Shown here: positions 1 through 6,764 of the stretch, one piece after another
How positions within the stretch are numbered: the first letter of the stretch is position 1
Layout: the number at the start of each line of letters is the position of its first letter
IMG/VR virus record: IMGVR_UViG_3300042465_003305
Coordinates: 1-31,679 of that record
DNA length: 31,679 bases
Strand: one strand, 5' to 3'
Source of the DNA: a virus
Translations under genes and position numbers: made by a program
The notes under the pieces: model-generated
The model's input: only the letters and a program-made list of their open reading frames with translations
The model's database searches: none
Told to the model about the DNA's origin: nothing

Positions 1-444
1 GAGAACGGAGATCGGGACTCCGGCTTTGTCGATCTTGGTGCCTCCGCAGTCGACGCCCGTTGCAGTTCCGTTCGTCGGGATCGTCACGCCGCTTCGGAAC
101 GCATCTCGGAACTCGGCCGCGTAGTCGATCGTGATTTGGACGTATCCCTCTTCCTGCGGCAACTTGTCTCCGGGTTCCGCATTCTCATACGTGAAGTCGA
201 CTTCCCAAACGCCGAGCGTATCCGGGACGCTGCGGATGTTGTACGCCGTGCAGTAGATGACCTTCTCCTCCGGGAAGAGTTCGCCGACGTCGGGAAGCGT
301 CGAGCCGAACGTCGCGCGAACTCCCTTCGGCGTCGTGATCGTCGCCGCGTCATCCCAGATACGGAACTTGCGCGAAGCGGTGACGCGACCTCCGCTCTCG
401 GAGTAGGCTCGCGTCTCCTGCAACTCAATGTACTCGACGGCCAT
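1..444 (-). CDS. Distal tail protein, variant copy, cut by the window edge (N-terminal 148 residues)
   Basis: This is the N-terminal part of the same protein encoded completely at 30766-31569, and it runs off the left edge. Compared with that copy it differs at 22 nucleotides. Twenty are synonymous third-position changes and two are conservative (V104 to I, L145 to I). The start codon ATG (442-444) overlaps the TAA stop of the tape-measure gene by one base. The pattern fits an allele of the same gene from a related strain rather than a second gene in the genome. The function is inferred only from position just downstream of the tape measure. Confidence 0.8.
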   Translation of the reverse strand, partial: MAVEYIELQETRAYSESGGRVTASRKFRIWDDAATITTPKGVRATFGSTLPDVGELFPEEKVIYCTAYNIRSVPDTLGVWEVDFTYENAEPGDKLPQEEGYVQITIDYAAEFRDAFRSGVTIPTNGTATGVDCGGTKIDKAGVPISVL

Positions 445-554
445 TAGGCGAAACCTCCGCCGCCGGTTGATACCAGCGACTCAAGCGCTCGAACCATTCT
501 TTCATCGTTTCTCTTCTTGTCGGAGTCGGGATACGAGTCGAACTTGAACGTCCC
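1..554. repeat. Left copy of the contig-end repeat (partner 31126-31679)
   Basis: Bases 428-554 match 31553-31679 exactly over 127 bp, and bases 1-427 match 31126-31552 with 22 substitutions and no indels. The repeat spans the end of the tape-measure gene and the start of the next gene at a fixed offset of 31,125. I read it as circular closure of the genome with strain variation, not as a biological direct terminal repeat. Confidence 0.9.
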
Positions 555-1529
555 GAGCGCGGTCCCTACGCCTTGGATGCCTGCGGCCTGCGACGTGACG
601 CGCTCCTCCTCGAGACGAGTCGCCTCGTTGTATGCGTCCTCGAGCGCCTTCTTTCGATCCTCCGCGGCCTTCTCTGCGGCTTTCGCCGCGTCATCCTCGG
701 CCTTCTTCTTCTCCTTCGCGAGCGCCTCGGCTTCCTTGCGCTCCTTCTCGGCCGCGTCCGCGATCGCCTTCTCCTCTTTCGCCATGCGATCGGCGATGAC
801 CTTCGCGTCGGCATCTTCCTGCTTCGTCACCTTGTCGCGCGTCTCGTCCGCGTTCAACTGGATGCGAGCCTCGTACTCGCGTCGGAGCGCGTCCTTCTGT
901 GCTTCGGAGTTCGCATCGGCAAGTTTGTTCGAGAGTTCAAGTTCGAGCCGCTGCTCGTCGCGCAATCCGCGCTCGAAGATCGCCTTCTTCGCGTCGCCTT
1001 CTCTTTCGAGACGGCGCATCGTGATCTCAAACTCGATGTCCGCAGCCTCCTGCGCTGTCTTCGCCGCGTCCCGAGCCTCCTGCTCCTTCACTCCTGCGAC
1101 GCGGAGGATGCCTTCTCGCGCCTTTGACGCTGCCTCGATCTCCTCGGCAAGACGCTTCTCCATCTGGTCGGCAGTCTCTCCACCGAACGCATTCACAAGC
1201 GCCGAGCCGATCGAGGTACCGAGTCGATATGCCGCGCCGATGATCGGCGTGGACTTCACGAGATTCTCAAGCGCCGTTCCGAGTCCTTCTTCTCCGGCCG
1301 TCTCGGCGAAGTCCGCGACGCGATCGAGCAACTGTACGGGGTTGATGAAGCCTTCAAACTTCTTGAGGATCGACCCGCGCGAGCGCTCGAGCCATCCGCC
1401 GAACTTCGAGTCATACGTCTTCGCAGCGCTCTCGGCCGATGCTGCGGCCTTCTGCTCCGCGTCGACAAGTGACTTCTCCATCGCGGAGTAGTCGGCCTTG
1501 ACTGAGATCGTGATTTCGCCAGCGTTCAT
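444..1529 (-). CDS. Short tail tape-measure protein (probable)
   Basis: The protein has 361 residues. Its start (ATG 1527-1529) overlaps the stop of the preceding chaperone-like gene as ATGA. The N-terminal ~60 residues are followed by a hydrophobic Gly/Ala stretch (about residues 85-125, near IIGAAYRLGTSIGSALVNAFGG). After that comes a long, highly charged, Ala/Glu/Lys-rich coiled coil (about 135-320). Order after tail tube and G/GT-type chaperones is the classical place for the tape measure, which sets tail length and is ejected with DNA. It is short for the family; at the usual ~1.5 Angstrom per residue it would imply a tail near 50 nm. The call rests on synteny and coiled-coil character, not on a recognised domain. 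Confidence 0.7.
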   Translation of the reverse strand: MNAGEITISVKADYSAMEKSLVDAEQKAAASAESAAKTYDSKFGGWLERSRGSILKKFEGFINPVQLLDRVADFAETAGEEGLGTALENLVKSTPIIGAAYRLGTSIGSALVNAFGGETADQMEKRLAEEIEAASKAREGILRVAGVKEQEARDAAKTAQEAADIEFEITMRRLEREGDAKKAIFERGLRDEQRLELELSNKLADANSEAQKDALRREYEARIQLNADETRDKVTKQEDADAKVIADRMAKEEKAIADAAEKERKEAEALAKEKKKAEDDAAKAAEKAAEDRKKALEDAYNEATRLEEERVTSQAAGIQGVGTALGTFKFDSYPDSDKKRNDERMVRALESLVSTGGGGFA

Positions 1530-1744
1530 CGGATGCTCTGCTCCACATATCGACGCGCCCACGCCTGAGAATCAGACGGCCGCGCGTCGCTGGACTCGTA
1601 GCCCTTCGCCGCGAATAGGAGATGTGCATCGAACTCCGCGCACGTCAGGTCGAGCGGATTCCCGAGTCCGGGTGCGGACCTCGCGATCAAGTGCGCCTCG
1701 GCGAGCCAGTCCCGCGGCCTCGGCGGTGCCGCGGGAGCGGTCAT
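1526..1744 (-). CDS. Tail assembly chaperone, T-like part (frameshift extension)
   Basis: This 72-residue frame starts with an ATG overlapping the stop of the upstream chaperone gene (ATGA, 1741-1744). The upstream gene ends in a slippery GGGAAAA heptamer (1750-1744) and a strong hairpin follows (1736-1710). A -1 shift would enter this frame exactly at its ATG and give a fused product of about 197 residues, as in lambda gpG/gpGT. In lambda the T part contacts tail-tube subunits while the G part coats the tape measure. The frame could also be translated by re-initiation. No domain was recognised in the sequence itself. Confidence 0.7.
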   Translation of the reverse strand: MTAPAAPPRPRDWLAEAHLIARSAPGLGNPLDLTCAEFDAHLLFAAKGYESSDARPSDSQAWARRYVEQSIR

Positions 1745-1750
1745 TTTCCC
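1710..1750 (-). promoter_or_regulatory. Programmed -1 ribosomal frameshift signal
   Basis: On the minus strand the end of the upstream gene reads G-GGA-AAA-TGA, with the canonical X_XXY_YYZ heptamer GGGAAAA at 1750-1744 in the correct phase. Seven bases later a perfect 9-bp stem, TCCCGCGGC paired with GCCGCGGGA around a 9-base loop, occupies 1736-1710. Slippage puts the next codon at the ATG (1744-1742) of the downstream frame. Heptamer, spacing, stem and gene context all match tail-chaperone frameshift sites. Confidence 0.85.
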
Positions 1751-2118
1751 GCAGGAGCCTCGCGCTCGTCCTCGCGTCCGAAGCCGAGGAGCCGGAGCGA
1801 GAGTTCCGTCAGCGCCTTCGGCTCGAGCGCGTCGCCGATCGCGTCAGCGAACTCGGAGCCTGCCTCGATGACGCGCATCGCGCCGGCGAGCGTGTAGCAG
1901 TCGAGGACAAGCGCAGAAGCCACCAGAGCCTCCCTCCGGGCCTTCTCGACCGCTGCGAGGACGTTCGGCTCGCCTGCGATCTCGGCGTTCTTGCGAGCGA
2001 TCCTAGACCGCTCATCGGCGAGATCCGCCGTGAGCGCGATGCGCTGGCGGACGGTCAACGGGCGAGCGGTGACGACGCGCCCGTCCGGGAGCGTCACGTT
2101 GATCGGATGTACTGCCAT
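1741..2118 (-). CDS. Tail assembly chaperone, G-like part
   Basis: A 125-residue mostly helical protein with a short beta N-terminus (VHPINVTLPDGRVVTARPLT), lying between the tail-tube genes and the tape measure. This is the position and style of lambda gpG-type chaperones. The start ATG (2116-2118) has a GGAG Shine-Dalgarno about eight bases upstream. The last sense codons GGA-AAA form part of a -1 slippery site, so a fraction of ribosomes should extend into the next frame. Family assignment is by synteny and by the frameshift signal. Confidence 0.75.
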   Translation of the reverse strand: MAVHPINVTLPDGRVVTARPLTVRQRIALTADLADERSRIARKNAEIAGEPNVLAAVEKARREALVASALVLDCYTLAGAMRVIEAGSEFADAIGDALEPKALTELSLRLLGFGREDEREAPAGK

Positions 2119-2122
2119 TCTT

Positions 2123-2383
2123 CTATCTCCGCTTCGCGCGAAGTGCCGCGAGGAACTCCTCGCCGTTCGCGACGAGAGATCGGTCGTCGGCACGTCGCGC
2201 CATGTAGAAATCAAGATTCGCGAGCGTGACCTCGCTCGAGTTGAGAGCGCACTTCACCGCAGTCTCCTCGTCGATCTTTCCCGGCGAGATCCGCCGAGTG
2301 ATTCGACGGCCGTCCTTCGTCTGGAGCGTGACGATCCAGTCGGAGGAGCCGGGAGAGAAGAGAGCGATCGTGTCTGCGCTCAT
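2123..2383 (-). CDS. Small tail-module protein
   Basis: An 86-residue protein directly after the tail-tube gene, sharing an ATGA overlap with it (2380-2383). It begins with a beta-rich segment (IALFSPGSSDWIVTLQTKDG) and ends with a charged helix. I do not recognise a family. Position between the tail tube and the tail chaperone suggests an accessory tail or chaperone role, which is inference only. Confidence 0.75.
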   Translation of the reverse strand: MSADTIALFSPGSSDWIVTLQTKDGRRITRRISPGKIDEETAVKCALNSSEVTLANLDFYMARRADDRSLVANGEEFLAALRAKRR

Positions 2384-2844
2384 TCAACCAGCCAAGTGAT
2401 GACGGGTGCAGCGCCGTCCGCGTTCATGAAGTTCACCGTGCAAGTAGCCTCTCCAGAAGCGTTCGAGTTGAACGCAAACGACGAGAAGGCCGAGTTGCTT
2501 ACGATCTTCGCGTCGTTCGTGCTTGCAGCGTCATACAGCGCAAGAGTCAACTGTGGACGATTCGTTCCTTCTTGCGACGATGAAAACAAAGAAGTCGCGG
2601 TCGTGACCGTGCTTGAGGTTCCGGGTCCAGCCGTGTTGACTCCGATGACGCAGTTCAGCGTCCCTTGGAGGTCGAGCAGTCCGAGCCGCATTCGCTTTCC
2701 GGTGTCGCCGAAGGAGGTATGGTCCGCCGCGAAACGCGAGAGCGTCGCCGCGTAAGATGTGACCTTGAAAAGACTCTGAGCAGACCCGTTGATCGTATAG
2801 GAGACGTTTCCGTCGCTGCCGATGAGATAGCGGTCGATTGCCAT
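2380..2844 (-). CDS. Major tail (tube) protein, probable
   Basis: A 154-residue protein, Ser/Thr/Ala/Asn-rich and beta-structured, with no charged helices. It sits between the tail-terminator-like gene and the tail chaperones, the standard location of the tail-tube subunit in HK97-like siphoviruses. The start has a good GGAG Shine-Dalgarno six bases upstream of ATG (2842-2844). It belongs to the high-expression structural set. The call is from size, composition and synteny; no signature motif was seen. Confidence 0.75.
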   Translation of the reverse strand: MAIDRYLIGSDGNVSYTINGSAQSLFKVTSYAATLSRFAADHTSFGDTGKRMRLGLLDLQGTLNCVIGVNTAGPGTSSTVTTATSLFSSSQEGTNRPQLTLALYDAASTNDAKIVSNSAFSSFAFNSNASGEATCTVNFMNADGAAPVITWLVE

Positions 2845-2854
2845 GTTTGGCTCC

Positions 2855-3250
2855 TTAGATGTCGTGGGCGACGACGCGCCACCGTTCGATCATCGTCCAC
2901 CCGTCGTCGTTGAATGAGGGTACACCGCGAGCGACGCGCGTCGCTCGAGCCGCGTCGAATCCGGTCACGGAGATCGGCGTAGCGAGCGCCGTCGAGATCG
3001 CGTCGGCGACGTTGTAAGCGTCGAGAGGCGAAGGCGTCGCGTACTGAATCTGGAACTCGACGTCGAGTTCGTGCTTCGTCAGTCCGCCGAAGAACGGCGT
3101 CGTCCGCACCTCGGTCGCCGCGAAGATCAGCAGCGGGAGCGTCTGGTTCGCCGGCGCGGAGTTGAGGTATATCTTCTGCCCGACGAGATCCGTGAGGCTT
3201 GCCGTCGCGTAGAGTCGCGTCTTCATCGCGTCGAGGATCGCCTTGCTCAT
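2855..3250 (-). CDS. Tail terminator / tail completion protein
   Basis: A 131-residue protein of the size and layout of DUF3168/gpU-type tail terminators. It opens with a helix (SKAILDAMKTRLYAT), continues with a segment typical of this family (TLPLLIFAATEVRTT), then FQIQYAT and DAYNVADAISTAL, and closes with a WRV strand. The start overlaps the preceding HK97 gp10-like gene by ATGA (3247-3250). Tail terminators cap the tail tube and join it to the head. Assignment uses family resemblance plus order. Confidence 0.75.
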   Translation of the reverse strand: MSKAILDAMKTRLYATASLTDLVGQKIYLNSAPANQTLPLLIFAATEVRTTPFFGGLTKHELDVEFQIQYATPSPLDAYNVADAISTALATPISVTGFDAARATRVARGVPSFNDDGWTMIERWRVVAHDI

Positions 3251-3735
3251 TTCGCCTCCCGGAGCGCGGCCTTGATCTGAACGGCGATCAGTTTGATCGA
3301 GACGTCGGCGATCGGCTTGAGCGATGGCTTGAGGTATGGTCGCTTCTTCATCCGTCGCGTCCCGAACTCGAGGAGCCGAGCATAAGGAACGTTCGATCCG
3401 AAGCGGAGAATCGACACTCCGGACTGCGTGTAGACCTGAGAGATCGAGTCGCCTCCGCCTCCCCAGACGCGCTCGACGCTCCACGACGCACGCAGGCGGT
3501 TTGTATTCACGGCTGGCGGGTTTCCCGGAAGCGATGCGCGATGATATCCGCGAGCGCGGAGGTTTCGTCCCTTCGCGTTTCCCTGCGAGACGCGATAGAG
3601 CGTTCCTGTTCCGGGACGCGAAAGCGTTCCGCGAATGATTCTGCTCGCCGCGATCTGTGTCGATCCGAGTCCCTTGACGACGCCGAGCCGGATCGTCGCC
3701 TCGATCGCGTCCTTCCGGAACTTCGCGCCGCTCAT
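3247..3735 (-). CDS. HK97 gp10-like head-tail joining protein
   Basis: A 162-residue protein with the hallmark of the HK97 gp10 family: a segment around YARLLEFGTRRMKKRPYLKPSL (about residues 118-139), with the EFGT and RPYL motifs, following a TNRLRASWSV strand. The family is found in head-tail joining modules of siphoviruses. Its start overlaps the stop of the preceding gene as ATGA (3732-3735), and its stop overlaps the tail-terminator start, so the module is translationally coupled. Confidence 0.85.
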   Translation of the reverse strand: MSGAKFRKDAIEATIRLGVVKGLGSTQIAASRIIRGTLSRPGTGTLYRVSQGNAKGRNLRARGYHRASLPGNPPAVNTNRLRASWSVERVWGGGGDSISQVYTQSGVSILRFGSNVPYARLLEFGTRRMKKRPYLKPSLKPIADVSIKLIAVQIKAALREAK

Positions 3736-4133
3736 AGGCCGATCTCCGGCGCGACCTCTGGCTCAACCTCGACGGCATCGACGACCGTCATGCTGAGATG
3801 CGGAGCCGCAAGCGTCTGCTGCAACTCGCCCGGATTCGTCGAGCCGATGACTCGCCATTTTCTAGTAGGTACCTGTGCTGGAAGATCGCCGTCATAAATC
3901 TCAGAGTCGATCGCTACCGATGTTCCAGCGGGAAAAAATATCTGAACGATAGTCCTTCCCTCCTGCCGTCCCTGCGCGAAAGGCTCGGACTGCGAGGACG
4001 GCTGCACGAATCCTCGTTTCGTGACGAGTCTCCCGAATGTCCGGATGACGGAGCCTTCGGTTCCGGTCGAGTAGACCGGAGCGTATATGTACAACTCGAT
4101 GCCGAATCGCGAGATGAGCGCGTCGATGCTCAC
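3732..4133 (-). CDS. Head-tail stopper / head closure protein
   Basis: A 133-residue beta-rich protein between the gp6-like connector and the gp10-like protein, the usual slot of the SPP1 gp16/HK97 head-closure (stopper) protein that plugs the connector and docks the tail. The acidic C-terminus (EVEPEVAPE) is notable. It overlaps both neighbours by ATGA. There is no diagnostic motif; the call is mainly synteny and length. Confidence 0.65.
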   Translation of the reverse strand: MSIDALISRFGIELYIYAPVYSTGTEGSVIRTFGRLVTKRGFVQPSSQSEPFAQGRQEGRTIVQIFFPAGTSVAIDSEIYDGDLPAQVPTRKWRVIGSTNPGELQQTLAAPHLSMTVVDAVEVEPEVAPEIGL

Positions 4134-4945
4134 CGGAGCCTCCGGTAGCCGTCGAGGAGCGACTTCATCTCAGCGTCGATCTCCGATCCAGCGCGGAGCG
4201 AGTAGGAGTAGCCGCCGAGCGATTCGCTCGAGACTCCAGGATCGCGCTGCCGGCCGCGATAGAGCCGCGTCGCGATCGACGTCGCGGCCTGCTCGATGTC
4301 ATACGGGACGGACGTATATCCGCCAGAGTAGTCGACGAGAAAGCCTTGATAGCGACGCAGCGTGTCGCCGTAGATGATCCCGCGATCGTAGTCGATCGTG
4401 TAGTCCGTCAGGCCTTCGGTCGGTGCCTCGAGGAGCGCAGTCTGCTGCTTGAGGTCGCGTCCCGCGATCTTGCGGAGGTACGCGGTCTTCACGTTCAGGA
4501 GCGCGGACGCCGAGAATCCGGTCGTCGAGTTGATCTGCGCCGCCATCTCCGAGGTCGAGTCATGCGAAGCGAACGTCAGCGTCGTCGAGGACTCCTGCCC
4601 GTTCGACGCGGCACGGAATAGGTGGACGTGCGTGTCGTTGACGGAGATCGTGCAGGCGATGTCCGTCGAGATCGTTGAGTCGACGGATATCACGTTGTCG
4701 CCGCCGGCCCCGACAAAGCGCACGTTCTCGACCGGGTTGTGTCGAAGCGCGACACGATCCGCGCCGTAGGTGTCGTGCCACTCGTAGTACCGCTGCGAGA
4801 CGAAGTTCCGGGCGCAGTAGCGCTGGATCATCGCGCTCGCGCGGTCGATCGAGTACTCGAGAACGGTGTCGTCCGTCGTCGACGTAATGCCGAGGAACGC
4901 CTTCAGCGTCGCGAGCGAGACGAGAGAGTTAGTCGAGATCGCCAT
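4130..4945 (-). CDS. Head-tail connector (gp6-like adaptor)
   Basis: A 271-residue protein whose N-terminus (SLATLKAFLGITSTTDDTVLEYSIDRASAMIQRYCARNF) is the typical first helix pair of gp6/gp15-type phage connectors. The C-terminal ~75 residues (VPYDIEQAATSIATRLYRG...) have the family's second helical part. Between them sits an insertion of about 120 residues of beta-rich sequence, making the protein longer than the usual ~100-200 residues. The adaptor binds under the portal. Its start overlaps the end of the upstream 77-residue gene by 17 bp. Confidence 0.8.
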   Translation of the reverse strand: MAISTNSLVSLATLKAFLGITSTTDDTVLEYSIDRASAMIQRYCARNFVSQRYYEWHDTYGADRVALRHNPVENVRFVGAGGDNVISVDSTISTDIACTISVNDTHVHLFRAASNGQESSTTLTFASHDSTSEMAAQINSTTGFSASALLNVKTAYLRKIAGRDLKQQTALLEAPTEGLTDYTIDYDRGIIYGDTLRRYQGFLVDYSGGYTSVPYDIEQAATSIATRLYRGRQRDPGVSSESLGGYSYSLRAGSEIDAEMKSLLDGYRRLR

Positions 4946-5162
4946 GCGGTTCCCTCGCCTTCTTCTTCGGCTTCTCAGGCGGTCGAGTCGAATCCACGAA
5001 GAGCGGAGCAGGCTCGACGACGTGCCGAGCGTAGCCCTTCGATACCAGCGCCTTTGCGACGGCCTCGTTGGCGTTGATGATCGTCCCCGGTCGGAGATCG
5101 CGTCGTCCGATTCCCGGCTCGTGGATCGCGCAGTTCCGCAGGATGACTAGAAGGTCATGCAT
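4929..5162 (-). CDS. Small head-module protein of unknown function
   Basis: A 77-residue protein between the glycosyltransferase-type gene and the connector. It overlaps the former by 16 bp and the latter by 17 bp. The segment IGRRDLRPGTIINANEAVAKALVSKGYARHV resembles the small phage proteins that carry a conserved G-x-I-x-x-x-x-A-x-x-L-I-x-x-G-x-A pattern beside connectors. It ends in a Lys/Pro/Glu-rich tail. The function is not known. Confidence 0.7.
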   Translation of the reverse strand: MHDLLVILRNCAIHEPGIGRRDLRPGTIINANEAVAKALVSKGYARHVVEPAPLFVDSTRPPEKPKKKAREPHGDLD

Positions 5163-6208
5163 TGACGCGGCCTCCCGTTTGCATGGAAGTCGGTGAGGTA
5201 CTGGTGAATCGACCGAAGATCCTCACCCGGCCAAGTGACGATATTCTGAAGGTGTCCGATCCGAACGCGCGGACAGAGGCAGATCCGCCGGCCGGCCTCG
5301 GATAGACGGTTCCAGAAGAAGATGTCGTCGTCGATTCTTCCGTCCTCCCAGCGGCCTTCCGCGTTCGGAACGCCGAGGAAGAGCGGACGCTTGAGATCGC
5401 GAAGCGCCTCGACGCGGAGGAGCGTCAAGCCGAAATGCCCGGTGTTCATGTCGAGCGCGTCGGTGTAGAGATTGTCCTCGGAGAATGATGCCTTGAGACT
5501 TCCGTCCCTCGACTTGATCGAGAAGAGCGGGAGTTCCTTGTCGCGTCCGATCTGGAGTGGACAAAGAGCAGCGACATCCGGGTTGGTCTCCATGACTTGC
5601 CAGAGGCGAACGATGTCCTCGGGATCGAAGATCGAGTCATAGTCCACGGTGAGGATGTACTTCACGCCTTCCGCGTCGATCAGTTTGTCGATCAGTCGCT
5701 CGAGACATTGACCCCAGAAGACACCCGTCGCACGCGAAACGTCGATTCCGAGCACGGCCGACGCTTGATGGAGAACGCCTTGCGTGTCCGTCCAGCAGAC
5801 GCGCGGGAGGGACATGATCGCGTGAATCTGGTTCAGCGGACGCGGAGGAGCCGGTCGCGCGTACTTCCGCGCCGTGACCGAGATGCGCTTCGTCGTCTTG
5901 TTCCACGACCATCCGGAAGTTCCTCCGATGATCTCGAAGCCTGCGAGATTGAGCGTCCTGGACAACTTCTCGCGGTTCCAGATAGACCTCGCTCCGCTCT
6001 TCTCCGTGTCACCGAGGAGCAGCGCCTCCGTCTCCGGCTCGCCTGCGTTGTATGCCTCGAGCACGCCGTCGAAGTCCGGGACTTCGAGCGCGAGCGTCCC
6101 TCCGTCCTTCAGTTGCGCGGCGATTCCGCGAAGCCATCCGACCGCCTGCTCGGTTGGAATGCGAGTAAGCCCGTCTCCGATGTCCGCGCCTTCCTTCAGT
6201 TCTTCCAT
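5147..6208 (-). CDS. Glycosyltransferase with N-terminal partial methyltransferase-like domain
   Basis: A 353-residue protein. Residues ~15-115 resemble the C-terminal half of a class I SAM methyltransferase: a helix, then KDGGTLALEVPDFDGVLEAY, then NREKLSRTLNLAGFEIIGG. The motif I SAM loop is absent. Residues ~128-350 look like a GT-A glycosyltransferase, with YILTVDYDSIFDPEDI holding a DxD motif (189-191) and a late EDGRIDDDIFFWNRLSEAG segment typical of the acceptor/metal site. The start ATG (6206-6208) has an AGGAGA Shine-Dalgarno. It sits inside the head operon between the decoration-type proteins and the connectors, so virion or host-surface sugar modification is possible. Substrate is unknown. 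Confidence 0.75.
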   Translation of the reverse strand: MEELKEGADIGDGLTRIPTEQAVGWLRGIAAQLKDGGTLALEVPDFDGVLEAYNAGEPETEALLLGDTEKSGARSIWNREKLSRTLNLAGFEIIGGTSGWSWNKTTKRISVTARKYARPAPPRPLNQIHAIMSLPRVCWTDTQGVLHQASAVLGIDVSRATGVFWGQCLERLIDKLIDAEGVKYILTVDYDSIFDPEDIVRLWQVMETNPDVAALCPLQIGRDKELPLFSIKSRDGSLKASFSEDNLYTDALDMNTGHFGLTLLRVEALRDLKRPLFLGVPNAEGRWEDGRIDDDIFFWNRLSEAGRRICLCPRVRIGHLQNIVTWPGEDLRSIHQYLTDFHANGRPRQCMTF

Positions 6209-6240
6209 GTTGTCTCCTGCCTTTCGGCTCCGGAATGATA

Positions 6241-6269
6241 GAGCGGCCGCGGACAAGCCGCGACCGCTC
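6241..6269 (-). other. Intergenic hairpin upstream of the glycosyltransferase gene
   Basis: GAGCGG (6241-6246) pairs with CCGCTC (6264-6269), and the inner CGCGG/CCGCG arms surround a 5-base loop, with a single C/A mismatch between the two stem parts. No T-tract follows on the minus strand, so it is not a standard terminator. It lies between the stop of the 137-residue protein (6291) and the next start (6208). Confidence 0.7.
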
Positions 6270-6290
6270 CGGGAGAAAGAAGAAGGTTGG

Positions 6291-6704
6291 TCAGCGGAAG
6301 AAGATGTTCGTCACGCCAGCCTCGGTCGCAGAGGACACGGCATCCGATCCATCGGAAAGCAAGATGTTCACGGTCTGCCGAGCCGAAGCAGTTCCTCCGG
6401 TGAACTTGAGATACCGCTTTCGTCCCTTCAATGGGAAGCCGAGGACGAACTTCGGTTGTGTCGATGCGACCGACCCGGTACCGATCGTGTAGTCGGTTCC
6501 AGCGACGAGTCCAGTCATCGCTTCCCATGTCGAGTTGTCGTCCGAGTGCTCGACCTTGCAAGCGGTCGAGACGGTCCCGGCGACGGTCGCGTTGTACATC
6601 ACAAGCGCATATCCGAAGCCCTTCGTGTCTGCCGACGCGGTGAGCACGGTTGCCGCCGCGTTTTCGACCGCCGTCACGATCTTGATGTTCTGGAGACTGT
6701 TCAT
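6291..6704 (-). CDS. Decoration-type virion protein, paralogue 2
   Basis: A 137-residue beta-rich protein next to the capsid gene and paralogous to the gene upstream (6765-7205). Both share ATVLTASADTKGFGYALVMYNA-like N-termini, HSDDNSTW/HSDTSGS and TAGTDxT centres, and a signature LKGRKRYLKFTGG or DLRGKKRYLKVTA segment. Such GRKRYLK proteins often lie beside the major capsid gene and are presumed decoration or head-surface proteins. The start has an AAAGGA Shine-Dalgarno and a strong hairpin just upstream (6722-6750). Role is inferred from place and composition. Confidence 0.8.
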   Translation of the reverse strand: MNSLQNIKIVTAVENAAATVLTASADTKGFGYALVMYNATVAGTVSTACKVEHSDDNSTWEAMTGLVAGTDYTIGTGSVASTQPKFVLGFPLKGRKRYLKFTGGTASARQTVNILLSDGSDAVSSATEAGVTNIFFR

Positions 6705-6721
6705 GGTGTCCTTTCGGATGA

Positions 6722-6750
6722 GGGGCCGGAGGATACTCTCCTCCGGCCCC
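6722..6750 (-). other. Perfect 12-bp intergenic hairpin between the two decoration paralogues
   Basis: GGGGCCGGAGGA (6722-6733) pairs perfectly with TCCTCCGGCCCC (6739-6750) around a TACTC loop. On the minus strand it is followed by TCATCCG, not a T-run. It begins about 17 bases upstream of the start codon of the 137-residue protein. It could block decay from one side or partly terminate transcription, so as to set the ratio of capsid-region proteins. Confidence 0.8.
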
Positions 6751-6764
6751 CGTCCTGTTCAATC

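Noticed and set aside
1-554. Contig-end repeat as a true direct terminal repeat of the virion DNA
   Set aside because: The two copies differ at 22 sites, nearly all silent, and the exact part is 127 bp at an internal point. Real terminal repeats are identical.
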